NCBI GenBank assembly: GCA_002347705.1
Contig: DDWY01000071.1
Coordinates: 1 to 23,624 of the forward strand
Origin: Anaerolineaceae bacterium UBA2274
GTDB taxonomy: Bacteria; Chloroflexota; Anaerolineae; Anaerolineales; Anaerolineaceae
Direction: 5' to 3'
Length of the DNA stretch: 23,624 bases
Position 1 is the stretch's first letter; each line of letters begins with the position of its first letter. Positions 1 to 7,335 of the stretch are shown in pieces. The notes under the pieces were generated by a model. That model saw only the letters and a program-made list of their open reading frames with translations, was not told where the DNA came from and did not search any database. The position numbers and the translations under genes were made by a program.

Positions 1-1066
1 CCCAGTAAATCCCGTTGGTGCTGAAGGACCATTTGCCAGCCGGGGCATCTTCCAGCCCGATCAGGCGGCGGGTTTCGAGCCCTGCCTGCACCAGCGTATG
101 CTCTTCCGGGATAGCCCAGGCGGGGAAATACTTGTCCACCGGGAACACGAAACCTGTATAAGAAGGCACATCATAGAACAGGGCTTCCACCTTCACCCGG
201 TCCTTACTTTCTTCCGGGATCAGCGCTTCCACCTGGGCGATCGCTGCTTCCTGCGTCTCTCCAAAAGTCATCCGTCGGTCGATGTAAATCACAGCCTCGT
301 CAGGCACCGCATTGATGCTGGGGGTCTTGACAACCATGTCCGAAACCGTGATTTTACCGTGCCCAAGGAAGGGATCATCCCCAAGCTCAGGTTCCAGGTC
401 GCGAATGCCGGCGATGACTGGCAGCAGCAGGTAGATGGCGTTGATGCCCAGGTGATTGCTGGCGGCATGCGCCGAAACACCCTTGGCGGTTACTTTTAGC
501 TCGACACGACCTTTGTGACCGCGGTAGACGTTCATTTTGGTCGGTTCGCCAATGACTACGAAGTCTGGTCTGATCTTCGGGTCAACTTCCACAAAGGTGT
601 TCGGGGCAATCCCATCGCACCACTCTTCCATATTACCGAAGTACCAGGCTGTCCAACCTTCAAGCAAGCCCAAATCGCGGGCGGCAGCCAACCCATAGAC
701 CATACCGGGGGTGGAGTTCTTCTCGTCACAGGCACCGCGGGCATAGAGCACACCATCTTCCACTTTGCCTTCAAATGGATCCCACTGCCATTCGTGCGGG
801 TCACCGATGCCGACAGTGTCGATGTGGGAGTCAAAAACAATCACTTTTTCGCCGCTGCCGATGCGCCCCATGATGTTGCCCATTTTGTCGAAGCGGACTT
901 CATCAAAATGCAGCGCATTCATTTCTGCCGCAATGCGTTTGCCAACGGCTTCAATGTTGGAGTCCATGCTGGGGATTGCGCAAATCTCACGCATAAAGCG
1001 GATGATTTGATCGCGTTGGGATTGGATTTTTTCCTGCAATTTTTCAATTAATTCTGGCGAGGGCAT
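1..1066 (-). CDS. YgeY-like M20 family metallohydrolase (3' end cut by window edge)
   Basis: The frame is open from an ATG at 1066 to the left edge (355 codons seen); the C-terminus is missing. An AAGGAG ribosome binding site lies 5 nt before the ATG. The product looks like a zinc or cobalt dependent M20 peptidase/deacylase. FDSHIDTVG gives the metal ligands His81 and Asp83, ARGACDEKNSTPG follows as the second metal-binding segment, and MEEWCDG (Glu147-Glu148) carries the general base and a ligand. The following IRPDFVVIGEPT and YRGHKGRVEL segments resemble the YgeY group, named after a selenium-metabolism-linked hydrolase of unproven substrate. STNGIYW at the edge fits the last conserved block before the terminal ligand histidine. 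It is divergent from the oxidoreductase gene at 1169. Family is well supported; substrate is unknown. ArgE/DapE-like deacylases are the main alternative. Confidence 0.88.
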   Translation of the reverse strand, partial: MPSPELIEKLQEKIQSQRDQIIRFMREICAIPSMDSNIEAVGKRIAAEMNALHFDEVRFDKMGNIMGRIGSGEKVIVFDSHIDTVGIGDPHEWQWDPFEGKVEDGVLYARGACDEKNSTPGMVYGLAAARDLGLLEGWTAWYFGNMEEWCDGIAPNTFVEVDPKIRPDFVVIGEPTKMNVYRGHKGRVELKVTAKGVSAHAASNHLGINAIYLLLPVIAGIRDLEPELGDDPFLGHGKITVSDMVVKTPSINAVPDEAVIYIDRRMTFGETQEAAIAQVEALIPEESKDRVKVEALFYDVPSYTGFVFPVDKYFPAWAIPEEHTLVQAGLETRRLIGLEDAPAGKWSFSTNGIYW

Positions 1067-1122
1067 AATTCTCCTTTTATAAAAAATCATTCCTTTGGTT
1101 TAAAAAATGCACGATTACGGTA

Positions 1123-1128
1123 TATAAT
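1123..1128 (+). promoter_or_regulatory. -10 box of the oxidoreductase operon
   Basis: A perfect TATAAT lies 40 nt before the ATG at 1169. The -35 region is poor. The surrounding ATTATATA on the other strand could also serve the divergent M20 gene, so the 102-bp divergent gap may hold overlapping promoters. Confidence 0.45.
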
Positions 1129-1168
1129 GTTTCTAAACACGGTCGCGCAGTTAAAGGATTGAGGTCTT

Positions 1169-2206
1169 ATGAACATCTTATCATCAAAGCCCATTGGGGG
1201 CAACATTTTTCGCAAGCCGGAACTTAACTGGGGAATTCTTGGAACAGCCAGGATCGCGGAAAAAGCTGTTATCCCAGCCCTGTTGAGCATGAAACATATG
1301 CCGGTTATTGCAGTTGCCAGCCGCAATCTGACGCGTGCGCAGGAATTTGCCGCGCCCTTCGAGATACCGCGTGCGTATGGCAGTTACGAGGAATTGCTTT
1401 CCGACAGCAGCGTCCAGGCTGTTTACATTCCGCTTCCAAACAGCGAGCACGCTCCTTGGGCGATCAAGGCGATGCAAGCCGGCAAACATGTCTTGGTGGA
1501 AAAGCCTTTTGCCCTCACTGCGGATGAAGCCCAGCTGATGGTCAGCGCCGCCCTCGAGAATTCCGTTGTGCTGATGGAAGGCTTCATGTATCGCTACAGC
1601 GAGCGCTTTGAGAGGATCCACGAGATTGTACGATCTGGCACGATTGGCAAAATTCGCCTTGTGCAGGCAGCTTTCACCTTTACGCTCAGCAACCCGGATG
1701 ATATCCGTCTTGCGCCAGAACTTGGAGGTGGAGCCTTATACGACTTGGGCTGTTACTGTATCAATATCCAGCGATTGCTGGTTGGGCGGGAACCAAACAA
1801 AGTGCAAGCAATTTGCCAGATGAGCAAATCGGATGTGGATCTCCAGACGGTGGCCACACTCGATTTTGGAGACCAGGTGTACGGGCAGTTCATGGTTTCA
1901 TTCAATGCTGACGCCTCACAGTTCCTGCGCATAGTCGGGTCTGCCGGCACAATCCATATCGAATACCCCTTCAATCCCCATGGTGAGGATACCAGTGCCT
2001 GGCTGAACGTTACTGGAAAAGAAAGCAAGCGCATTAATTTCCGCTCGGAAAATAGCTACAAACGCATAGTGGAGCATTTCTACAATGTAGCTGTCAGCAA
2101 GGATGTGCCAAAATTCCCGCTTTCTGACGCCATCAACAACATGGTAGTTATTGACGCCTTATTCCAGTCCGCCGTAGATAATGGGCGGTTGGTAAATATT
2201 AAGTAA
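1169..2206 (+). CDS. Gfo/Idh/MocA family NAD(P)-dependent oxidoreductase
   Basis: A 345-residue protein with the usual two-domain Gfo/Idh/MocA layout. The N-terminal Rossmann nucleotide-binding loop is GILGTARIA (residues 22-30). The signature EKP is at 111-113 inside HVLVEKPFAL. The C-terminal alpha/beta domain opens with GGGALYDLGCYCIN (186-199), typical of the dihydrodiol dehydrogenase / D-xylose dehydrogenase / 1,5-anhydrofructose reductase branch. Members oxidise or reduce sugar or cyclitol hydroxyl and keto groups with NAD(P). The start is supported by GAGG 6 nt upstream and a TATAAT at 1123. It carries about 18 residues ahead of the Rossmann strand, slightly more than usual. The next gene follows after 19 bp, suggesting co-transcription. 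The fold is certain; the substrate cannot be told. Confidence 0.9.
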   Translation: MNILSSKPIGGNIFRKPELNWGILGTARIAEKAVIPALLSMKHMPVIAVASRNLTRAQEFAAPFEIPRAYGSYEELLSDSSVQAVYIPLPNSEHAPWAIKAMQAGKHVLVEKPFALTADEAQLMVSAALENSVVLMEGFMYRYSERFERIHEIVRSGTIGKIRLVQAAFTFTLSNPDDIRLAPELGGGALYDLGCYCINIQRLLVGREPNKVQAICQMSKSDVDLQTVATLDFGDQVYGQFMVSFNADASQFLRIVGSAGTIHIEYPFNPHGEDTSAWLNVTGKESKRINFRSENSYKRIVEHFYNVAVSKDVPKFPLSDAINNMVVIDALFQSAVDNGRLVNIK

Positions 2207-2225
2207 AAAAACGGAGAAGAAAACT

Positions 2226-2786
2226 ATGACAGAAAGCGACCATAATTCCAGCGGGGTCACTGGAACCTCAGCCACAACTTTGAGCAGGATTGTCCTGCCG
2301 GCAATCTTAATAGTTGCTGTTATCGTCGTTCTTTACATGGCCAAGGATTCAACTTATTCGGCTCCAGTATCGGACCATCGCGCGGTGATCGAAACAGTAG
2401 TCGACTATGCTAAATTGGGCTGTGAGGCAGCTTCGGTCATTGTGATTGTCAGTTCCGCGATCCATGGGCTGATCTCTTATATTAAACGCTTATTTAGCCG
2501 GGATTTTCTGGATCAAATCCGATCTTCTGAGAGCATTCGTCTGCGTATGGGTCACCGCTTGAGTCTTGCATTGGAATTCGCGATGGCTTCCGACATCTTA
2601 AGTTTAACGATTTCTCCCCGTTTCAATGAGCTCTTGTCCCTTTTTATCATCATCCTGCTGCGCGTTTTAATCACGATATTCCTTGAATATGATATCGAGG
2701 TTTCTGAGCACTTCCGGATGGTTCCCGTAAAAGACGGGGTCATCATGCATCCCGACTGTAATCCCCAGAAAGAAGATAAGGAATAA
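2226..2786 (+). CDS. DUF1622 family membrane protein
   Basis: A 186-residue integral membrane protein with three predicted hydrophobic segments (about residues 22-38, 60-84 and 137-153). The central stretch IRLRMGHRLSLALEFAMASD followed by a hydrophobic helix and IFLEYDIE matches my memory of DUF1622, a small membrane family of unknown function. A GGAGAA ribosome binding site lies 9 nt before the ATG. The gene follows the oxidoreductase by 19 bp in the same direction, and a strong terminator follows about 110 bp later, so the two probably form one transcript. The 46-residue polar N-terminal part plus first helix is longer than I would expect for a minimal DUF1622 protein. No enzymatic motif is visible. 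Confidence 0.75.
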   Translation: MTESDHNSSGVTGTSATTLSRIVLPAILIVAVIVVLYMAKDSTYSAPVSDHRAVIETVVDYAKLGCEAASVIVIVSSAIHGLISYIKRLFSRDFLDQIRSSESIRLRMGHRLSLALEFAMASDILSLTISPRFNELLSLFIIILLRVLITIFLEYDIEVSEHFRMVPVKDGVIMHPDCNPQKEDKE

Positions 2787-2890
2787 TTCTTGAAACCTGA
2801 GTTTCTCAGTTTTCGATATTTTTTGAATATTCTCTCGTTGGGAAGCTTTTTTCAGGGCACTAAAATGAGAAACTCCAGTGAAAGTAAATT

Positions 2891-2924
2891 AAAAAAAACG
2901 GATGCGGTTGCCGCATCCGTTTTT
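2891..2924. terminator. Bidirectional intrinsic terminator
   Basis: A perfect 10-bp stem (ACGGATGCGG / CCGCATCCGT, 2898-2907 and 2911-2920) with a 3-nt loop is flanked by A8 on the left and T4 on the right (the arm itself ends in T). It reads as a Rho-independent terminator from both sides, placed between the converging DUF1622 (+) and LysM (-) genes. Confidence 0.92.
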
Positions 2925-2939
2925 GATTCCCGTGTCGGA

Positions 2940-3686
2940 TCAGGGTGTGGGGGAAGGGGTCATTGTCCGTGTGGGAGTCGCTGAAGGCACTGGAGTGGCA
3001 ATGTTGACCGGCACCTTGAGCAGTTCCCCGATGAACAGCGGTGTCGTGTCACTCAACAGTGGAGTGATACCATTAGCTGTGCGATAGCGGTTGGTTTCAG
3101 CGATAATCCGTTCAGGGGTCGACCGGAACCATTGCGCAACCGAAGTGAGCGTAGCGCCAGATTCAACGATATAGTCTATGACTGTACCTGGGAAAATATC
3201 AGTCGGAACAGCTGTGGAGGTGGGCATCCGCTGCCAGGGGGCTGGCACTTTGATGATGTCGCCGGGTCTGATATAGCAGTTTCCTTCATTAAAATTATTG
3301 ATCATCAACAAAACTTCCAGATCAGCGCCAAATTTATCGGCGATCTGCGCGCAGTAGATATCATCTTCCTGAACCACGTAATCAAAAGGTCCGTCCAGGG
3401 TAGGGGTCAGTGATGGTGTCGGCGTTTCGGTAATGGTCGGGGTGATTGTGGCAGTATTGGTTGGGGTGACCGGGGTTGGGGTCAGGGTCATGGTGGGCGT
3501 GGGAGTATTGGTCGCGAAGAGCTGCAATCCGCTGCCACCGAGATTACCAGTTGCCCATAAAGCCAGCATCACCAGTCCGGCGATAATCAGAACAGCAACA
3601 AGGACCAGCAGAAGTGCTTTGCTGGTGTTTTTGCGCGATTTCTTTCGATAAGAAGAGAGCAAACTCTGAGATTTTTTCTTTGCCAT
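2940..3686 (-). CDS. Membrane-anchored protein with TP-rich stalk and two LysM domains
   Basis: A 248-residue protein. The first 22 residues are very basic, followed by one transmembrane segment (about 23-46), so the rest should be outside the membrane. Residues 58-97 form a Thr/Pro-rich stalk. LysM-like domain 1 spans about 102-148 (FDYVVQEDDI to GDIIKVPAP) and contains Cys112 and Cys137, which could form a disulfide. LysM-like domain 2 spans about 170-228. A second short TP-rich tail ends the protein. LysM domains bind N-acetylglucosamine-containing glycans, usually peptidoglycan. No catalytic domain is present, so this is probably a cell-wall binding or scaffold protein. GGAAGGAA lies 11 nt before the ATG. 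It is transcribed alone, towards the shared terminator at 2891-2924. Confidence 0.85.
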   Translation of the reverse strand: MAKKKSQSLLSSYRKKSRKNTSKALLLVLVAVLIIAGLVMLALWATGNLGGSGLQLFATNTPTPTMTLTPTPVTPTNTATITPTITETPTPSLTPTLDGPFDYVVQEDDIYCAQIADKFGADLEVLLMINNFNEGNCYIRPGDIIKVPAPWQRMPTSTAVPTDIFPGTVIDYIVESGATLTSVAQWFRSTPERIIAETNRYRTANGITPLLSDTTPLFIGELLKVPVNIATPVPSATPTRTMTPSPTP

Positions 3687-3733
3687 GTTTTGTAATTCCT
3701 TCCTTTGTTGAGTAACAAAGTTCGATTAATAGC

Positions 3734-3763
3734 ATATTAAACGGTTTTATCCGCTTTTGTCAA
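3734..3763 (-). promoter_or_regulatory. Candidate promoter of the two-LysM gene
   Basis: On the minus strand a perfect TTGACA (3763-3758) is followed after 18 bp by TAATAT (3739-3734), a 4/6 match to the -10 box, about 47 nt before the ATG at 3686. The 13-bp direct repeats at 3789-3844 lie just upstream of the -35 box. Confidence 0.5.
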
Positions 3764-3788
3764 GTATACCATTTCGCGGAAAATGCAA

Positions 3789-3844
3789 TCAAGTGGAGTG
3801 GTCAAGTGGACAAATCAAGTGGAGTGGTCAGTCAAGTGGAGTGG
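3789..3844 (+). repeat. Three 13-bp direct repeats, TCAAGTGGAGTGG
   Basis: Identical copies at 3789-3801, 3815-3827 and 3832-3844, plus a partial copy (TCAAGTGGA) at 3802-3810. Start-to-start spacings are 26 and 17 bp. They sit 26 bp upstream of the -35 box of the two-LysM gene and may be protein binding sites or a small slippage-generated array. Confidence 0.85.
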
Positions 3845-3887
3845 AATTAGGGATGTTTCAAGGAAGTACTGTACAGGATTAGTTGTA

Positions 3888-3922
3888 GTTGTAGGCCGGA
3901 TTGCGGTTTTCAATCCGGCGCA
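3888..3922 (+). repeat. Palindromic repeat, copy 1 (25-bp core, 9-bp stem, 7-nt loop)
   Basis: GTTGTAG precedes the core. The stem is GCCGGATTG / CAATCCGGC (3895-3903 and 3911-3919) with loop CGGTTTT, followed by GCA. All 35 bp are identical to copy 2 at 4093-4127. Related cores with different stem bases are at 11844 and 21418. Confidence 0.9.
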
Positions 3923-4011
3923 TTTGATGTGTTCCTCCCTGGTTCAGGAAATTATGTAACCTTGCGGTCAATTGCCGTGCTCGGTCTGGCGACCCTCACG
4001 AACAGGGCGCC

Positions 4012-4036
4012 TTGTAGGGGCAGACCCACGTGTCTG
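4012..4036 (+). repeat. Weak GTAGG-led palindrome
   Basis: TTGTAGGGG is followed by CAGAC-CCACGT-GTCTG (5-bp arms at 4021-4025 and 4032-4036). It looks like a decayed member of the same intergenic family. Confidence 0.45.
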
Positions 4037-4092
4037 GTCGGGCGCTTACGGGTAGTCAACAAGCCGGAATTGGTTTAACACCGGCATGATCA

Positions 4093-4127
4093 GTTGTAGG
4101 CCGGATTGCGGTTTTCAATCCGGCGCA
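4093..4127 (+). repeat. Palindromic repeat, copy 2 (identical to copy 1)
   Basis: Identical over 35 bp to 3888-3922, with the stem at 4100-4108 and 4116-4124. The two copies lie 205 bp apart in the same orientation. Confidence 0.9.
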
Positions 4128-4243
4128 ATCATGGATCGGTTACCCATTGGGACAGACAAAGTACCCACAGGGCGAGACGAAGTGCCAACACGCCATTGAT
4201 GGTATGCAAAAAAAAGAGCGTCACCACCCAGATCACCGTCAAC

Positions 4244-4308
4244 GGCGAATTGAGGGCACGATACTTTTCTCTGCCACATTATTCATAGTGCCCTCAATCC
4301 CGCCCTAC
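4244..4308 (-). repeat. Long imperfect inverted repeat of the GTAGG family
   Basis: The arms TTGAGGGCAC (4250-4259) and GTGCCCTCAA (4288-4297) pair perfectly. They extend outward to GGCG / CGCC with a one-base length difference. On the minus strand the element begins GTAGGGCGGGATTGAGGGC, so it has the same GTAGG lead as the other repeats but the opposite orientation. Confidence 0.75.
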
Positions 4309-4443
4309 GATTTACTGTGCCCGCGAAACAGGGTATGTGGCGATCTGCCTTTGTATTGTCTTAGTTAAAGGACTTATGGTCAAATCGCGCGCACGCTGGG
4401 GAGACAACCACAAACATTCTCTGGAGGATCAATCAAGAATGAG

Positions 4444-4455
4444 TATAATAAGCGC
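4444..4455 (+). promoter_or_regulatory. -10 box placed for a leaderless transcript (foldase gene)
   Basis: TATAAT at 4444-4449 ends 6 nt before the ATG at 4456, so the expected transcription start is at or next to that ATG. There is no recognisable -35 box. A GGAGG at 4423-4427 lies upstream of the -10 box, too far from 4456 to act as its ribosome binding site. Confidence 0.55.
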
Positions 4456-5385
4456 ATGTTTCAGCATAAACCTGTAATCTATCTCGCGCTGGCGGTTTCG
4501 ATCGCGGCGCTTCTTTTGTCTGCCGGCTGTAAAAACACCCAAACTCCATCCCTCTCCCCCAGCCCTGAGCCATCCGTAACCACTGCAGTTGCCAGCACCG
4601 CCACCGCCACCCAGGAACCCACTCCCACCTCGATCCCCGCCGCAGCGATAGTAAACGGCGAACCCATCCCGCTGAGTTACTTCAACAGTGAAGTCTGGCG
4701 CTATCGCGATTCGCTGGCTGGTCAGGACGTCAAGCCGGATGATACAGAAATCAACCAGGCTGTCATCAATTATCTGATCGAACAACAATTGCTGGCACAG
4801 GAATCTCGAAAGGGCGGATACACACTAAGCGAGTCGGAGCTGCAAACCAGGATCGATGACCTCATCGCTGAGCTGGGTTCGCAAGACGCTTTCTCAACCT
4901 GGTTGACCAACAATCATTATGATGACGCTGAGTTCCGCATGGCTCTCACCCTTGCCACACAAGCCGCCTGGCAGCGTGACCAAATCGCCGCCACCATCCC
5001 TGACGCGGTCGAACAGGTGCGGGCAAGGCAAATTTTCGCCATCACCCCGGAAGGTGCTCAACGCGCGCTCATCAGCCTCAACAGCGGCAGCGACTTTGGA
5101 GAACTTGCCTGGGAGTACAGCCCCGAATCCGGCGGTGAGCTGGGTTGGTTCCCGCGCGGATACCTGCTCTACCCCCCAGTTGAAGAAGCCGCTTTCAGCC
5201 TTGAGGTCGGCGGTCGGTCGGAGATTATTCAAACTGAGATCGGCTACCATATCATTGAGGTACAGGCGCACGAGTCTGCCCATCCCCTCACAACCGACGC
5301 GCGCATTGCTCTGCAAACCAAAGCCCTCCAGGACTGGCTTAGCACAGCAATCGCTAATTCACAGATAATCATTCAAATCCCGTGA
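4456..5385 (+). CDS. Lipoprotein peptidyl-prolyl isomerase (SurA/PrsA-type parvulin)
   Basis: A 309-residue secreted foldase. A hydrophobic signal ends in the lipobox LSAGC, so Cys25 should be lipidated and the protein anchored on the outer face of the membrane. A Ser/Thr/Pro-rich spacer (about 30-62) leads to a SurA/PrsA-like N-terminal chaperone region starting at AAIVNGEPI (64) with helices to about residue 180. The parvulin rotamase domain spans about 186-272, with VRARQIFA, GELGWFPRG and FSLEVGGRSEIIQTEIGYH as recognisable blocks. The parvulin start is slightly unusual: RARQIF replaces the more common RASHIL, so isomerase activity may be weak. The gene starts 6 nt after a TATAAT and overlaps the next gene by 4 bp, indicating coupled expression. 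Confidence 0.88.
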   Translation: MFQHKPVIYLALAVSIAALLLSAGCKNTQTPSLSPSPEPSVTTAVASTATATQEPTPTSIPAAAIVNGEPIPLSYFNSEVWRYRDSLAGQDVKPDDTEINQAVINYLIEQQLLAQESRKGGYTLSESELQTRIDDLIAELGSQDAFSTWLTNNHYDDAEFRMALTLATQAAWQRDQIAATIPDAVEQVRARQIFAITPEGAQRALISLNSGSDFGELAWEYSPESGGELGWFPRGYLLYPPVEEAAFSLEVGGRSEIIQTEIGYHIIEVQAHESAHPLTTDARIALQTKALQDWLSTAIANSQIIIQIP

Positions 5386-6128
5386 GCAGTCGAAACCGTC
5401 CCCCAATTCGCCAATCCAGATCCTCTGCCCGCCCGATGGCAGTGCCGATGGAGCAGCCCAAAAAATCAAGCGGTTGCGGCAGCATCGGGGCTGGCATTTT
5501 GCTCTTGGCTTTGGTGCTATTAGTCTTATTAATGCTGTTGGGCATCCTGCCCAATCCACTGGATGCCGAACCTACTGCCACCAGTCTGCCGGCAGGGGTC
5601 ACGATTGAGCCAAGCCCGACTGAGGAAATGGCTCTAGTCCTGAGTGCGACCTCCACCGCCACCCTGACTCAAACGCTCGAACCAACGGCAACCCCCACCC
5701 CTAAGCCAACCCTCACCCACACACCCACTGAAAAGCCGATGCCCTTCGTGGTCAAGGGCACGCCAAATGGTTACCCAAACTCAATGCTCTTTCCGCAATA
5801 CAGCTGCGAGGAGTATCTCTTTATTGGCGGTGAAATTCTGGATCTGCGCGAAGCTCCTGTCTACAATCTAACAGTCAAACTTGGCGGCACATATGGCGGC
5901 AGCCTGGTTGATATGACCAGTATCTCGGGGGATATGAGCGTATATGGGGAGTCGGGTTTTGGATTCGTGATTGAAAACCAGCGCATCCGGGAAAGCGGTA
6001 TCACCATCCAGTTGTTTGATGAAAATGGCGAGCCATTATCTTCTCTGATCTATCTGAGCATCACCGGCAACTGCGACAGTAATCTGGTAATCGTTAACTA
6101 TAAACAGGTGCGCGAAATTCAGCCCTGA
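5382..6128 (+). CDS. TP-stalk membrane protein with an unassigned C-terminal domain
   Basis: A 248-residue protein starting with GTG inside the stop of the foldase gene (GTGA overlap), hence translationally coupled to it. A basic N-terminus precedes one transmembrane helix (about 37-56). A Thr/Pro-rich stalk covers about 61-122. Residues 124-248 form a separate, probably beta-rich extracellular domain with two cysteines (SCEEYLF and GNCDSN) that could form a disulfide. I do not recognise this domain; its alternating hydrophobic pattern and position suggest an Ig-like or other beta-sandwich fold. Pairing with a foldase lipoprotein suggests the foldase may help fold it or other envelope proteins. 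The 3' end overlaps the convergent DUF711 gene by 10 bp. Confidence 0.8.
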   Translation: MSSRNRPPIRQSRSSARPMAVPMEQPKKSSGCGSIGAGILLLALVLLVLLMLLGILPNPLDAEPTATSLPAGVTIEPSPTEEMALVLSATSTATLTQTLEPTATPTPKPTLTHTPTEKPMPFVVKGTPNGYPNSMLFPQYSCEEYLFIGGEILDLREAPVYNLTVKLGGTYGGSLVDMTSISGDMSVYGESGFGFVIENQRIRESGITIQLFDENGEPLSSLIYLSITGNCDSNLVIVNYKQVREIQP

Positions 6129-7333
6129 GTGTCCAGCTGTGGCAATTTAATCCTCTCACTTCCACTCATCAAGCCCGACAGTTTTTGTGAACGTAAAGCC
6201 ATCACGCGGCTGTTGGCAAAATAACCAAAGTTGAAGGTGGTTGGATCTCCCGCTTTCTTACCCGGGATGGGCATCAGCCGGGCGGTAAGGGGCTTGTTGA
6301 GCCGCAGAGCCAGCGCTCCGAGATCCAACAATATGGGATAAATTTCTTCGGGAGTGGTGTCACCGGGCAGGGGAATGACGTCCAACCCAGCCCCGCAGAC
6401 TGCCGAGAACATGAGCAGATCGGTCACGCTTAGGCTGCCCTCAGCTGCGCGCAGCGCAAGAGTGCTGTCTTCAAGCACTGGCAGCATCAAGCCGTTGAAG
6501 CCGACCTTGCGATATTGGGCTTGCTGCAGGCTGCTGGTGAGAAAAGTACTGGCGAATAAACTTCCGTGCGGACCAAAGGCAGGCAGTCCAAGGGCTTCGA
6601 GCGCGCTGCCAATAGAAGCAGCTTGGTCCGGGTGGGGCGCAAGCGTAAAATCCAGCCCTTTGAACGTGTAACCATAGATCTTTTCCATTTTTTCAGCAAC
6701 CGCTTCCAGCCTGGCTGCATTTGCATTGACTTTATCAATCAGGCACTGCTGGGCTTCCTGCAGGCTTTGCGCTTGCCTGAAGCAATCAAGTGACAGATCT
6801 GCTGACTGAAGGGCGAGCGCGAAAGCAGGGCGCTCTCGCAGCGCATAGGCAGCGGGGAAGAATGGTGTGTAAGCCGGCACGTTTGCCAGGGCGCAAAAGC
6901 GCAAATTAGCAAAACCATCAGGTTCCAGTTTTGAAAGTTCCACAATTGTTTCCGCGCAGCGTGCCGCATTTGCCAAATCGAGCTCACCCTCTTGGGTTGT
7001 CAGCGAGCCGGAGAGGAAAATGCGACCATTGCGCCTAAGAGCCTTCGGAATCACAGCCCATTCCTCAGGGTCCGACCCGGCAGGTCCAAGTGAGATGTAC
7101 TCAAACCCATCGCCATGGGCTTCGATGCCGTATCTCTGGGCAGCATGTGGCAAATCAATCGGTGCCACAAATTGGCCAAAAGGCGGAGTCGCCAGGCGCA
7201 GGGATTGAACCTCAAAGCCCTCTCCTTCAAATAGCTTGCGGGCATGATCGCTGAAGCTACCCAGCCGTTCCATGAGCAGCCGATTGACGGGATAGCCCGT
7301 TTCGCAAAAGACAGTGATTGAGCGTATTTTCAT
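6119..7333 (-). CDS. DUF711 family protein
   Basis: A 404-residue protein matching DUF711. Its most characteristic parts are near the C-terminus: GFNGLMLPVLEDSTLALRA, LLMFSAVCGAGLDVIPLPGD, and KPLTARLMPIPGKKAGD followed by FGYFANSRVM. These proteins are related in fold to glycyl-radical enzymes such as pyruvate formate-lyase, and their biochemical role is unsettled. The usual C-terminal glycyl-radical glycine motif is not visible. The ATG lies 2 nt after the stop of the upstream methyltransferase gene, without an obvious ribosome binding site, so translation is probably coupled. It is the last gene of a minus-strand cluster and its 3' end overlaps the converging gene by 10 bp. Family assignment is strong; function is unknown. 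Confidence 0.85.
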   Translation of the reverse strand: MKIRSITVFCETGYPVNRLLMERLGSFSDHARKLFEGEGFEVQSLRLATPPFGQFVAPIDLPHAAQRYGIEAHGDGFEYISLGPAGSDPEEWAVIPKALRRNGRIFLSGSLTTQEGELDLANAARCAETIVELSKLEPDGFANLRFCALANVPAYTPFFPAAYALRERPAFALALQSADLSLDCFRQAQSLQEAQQCLIDKVNANAARLEAVAEKMEKIYGYTFKGLDFTLAPHPDQAASIGSALEALGLPAFGPHGSLFASTFLTSSLQQAQYRKVGFNGLMLPVLEDSTLALRAAEGSLSVTDLLMFSAVCGAGLDVIPLPGDTTPEEIYPILLDLGALALRLNKPLTARLMPIPGKKAGDPTTFNFGYFANSRVMALRSQKLSGLMSGSERIKLPQLDTQG

Positions 7334-7335
7334 AA

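Larger units (their letters stand above)
3687..4455. other. 769-bp intergenic region rich in repeats
   Basis: No convincing gene. Contents in order: the promoter of the two-LysM gene, three 13-bp direct repeats, a 35-bp palindromic repeat found twice (3888 and 4093), a weaker GTAGG-led palindrome at 4012, a longer inverted repeat at 4244-4308, and the promoter for the foldase gene. Short open frames at 4106-4288 and 4147-4368 run through these palindromes and look like chance frames. Confidence 0.7.

Noticed and set aside
98..1051. Plus-strand genes opposite the M20 gene
   Set aside because: They are shadows of a continuous minus-strand frame that carries all M20 motifs.
3789..3844. CRISPR array
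   Set aside because: The repeats are only 13 bp, spacings are 4-26 bp and irregular, and no cas gene is nearby.
4106..4368. Two short plus-strand genes
   Set aside because: The overlapping frames run through palindromic repeats and have low-complexity, basic, unfamiliar products and no ribosome binding site.
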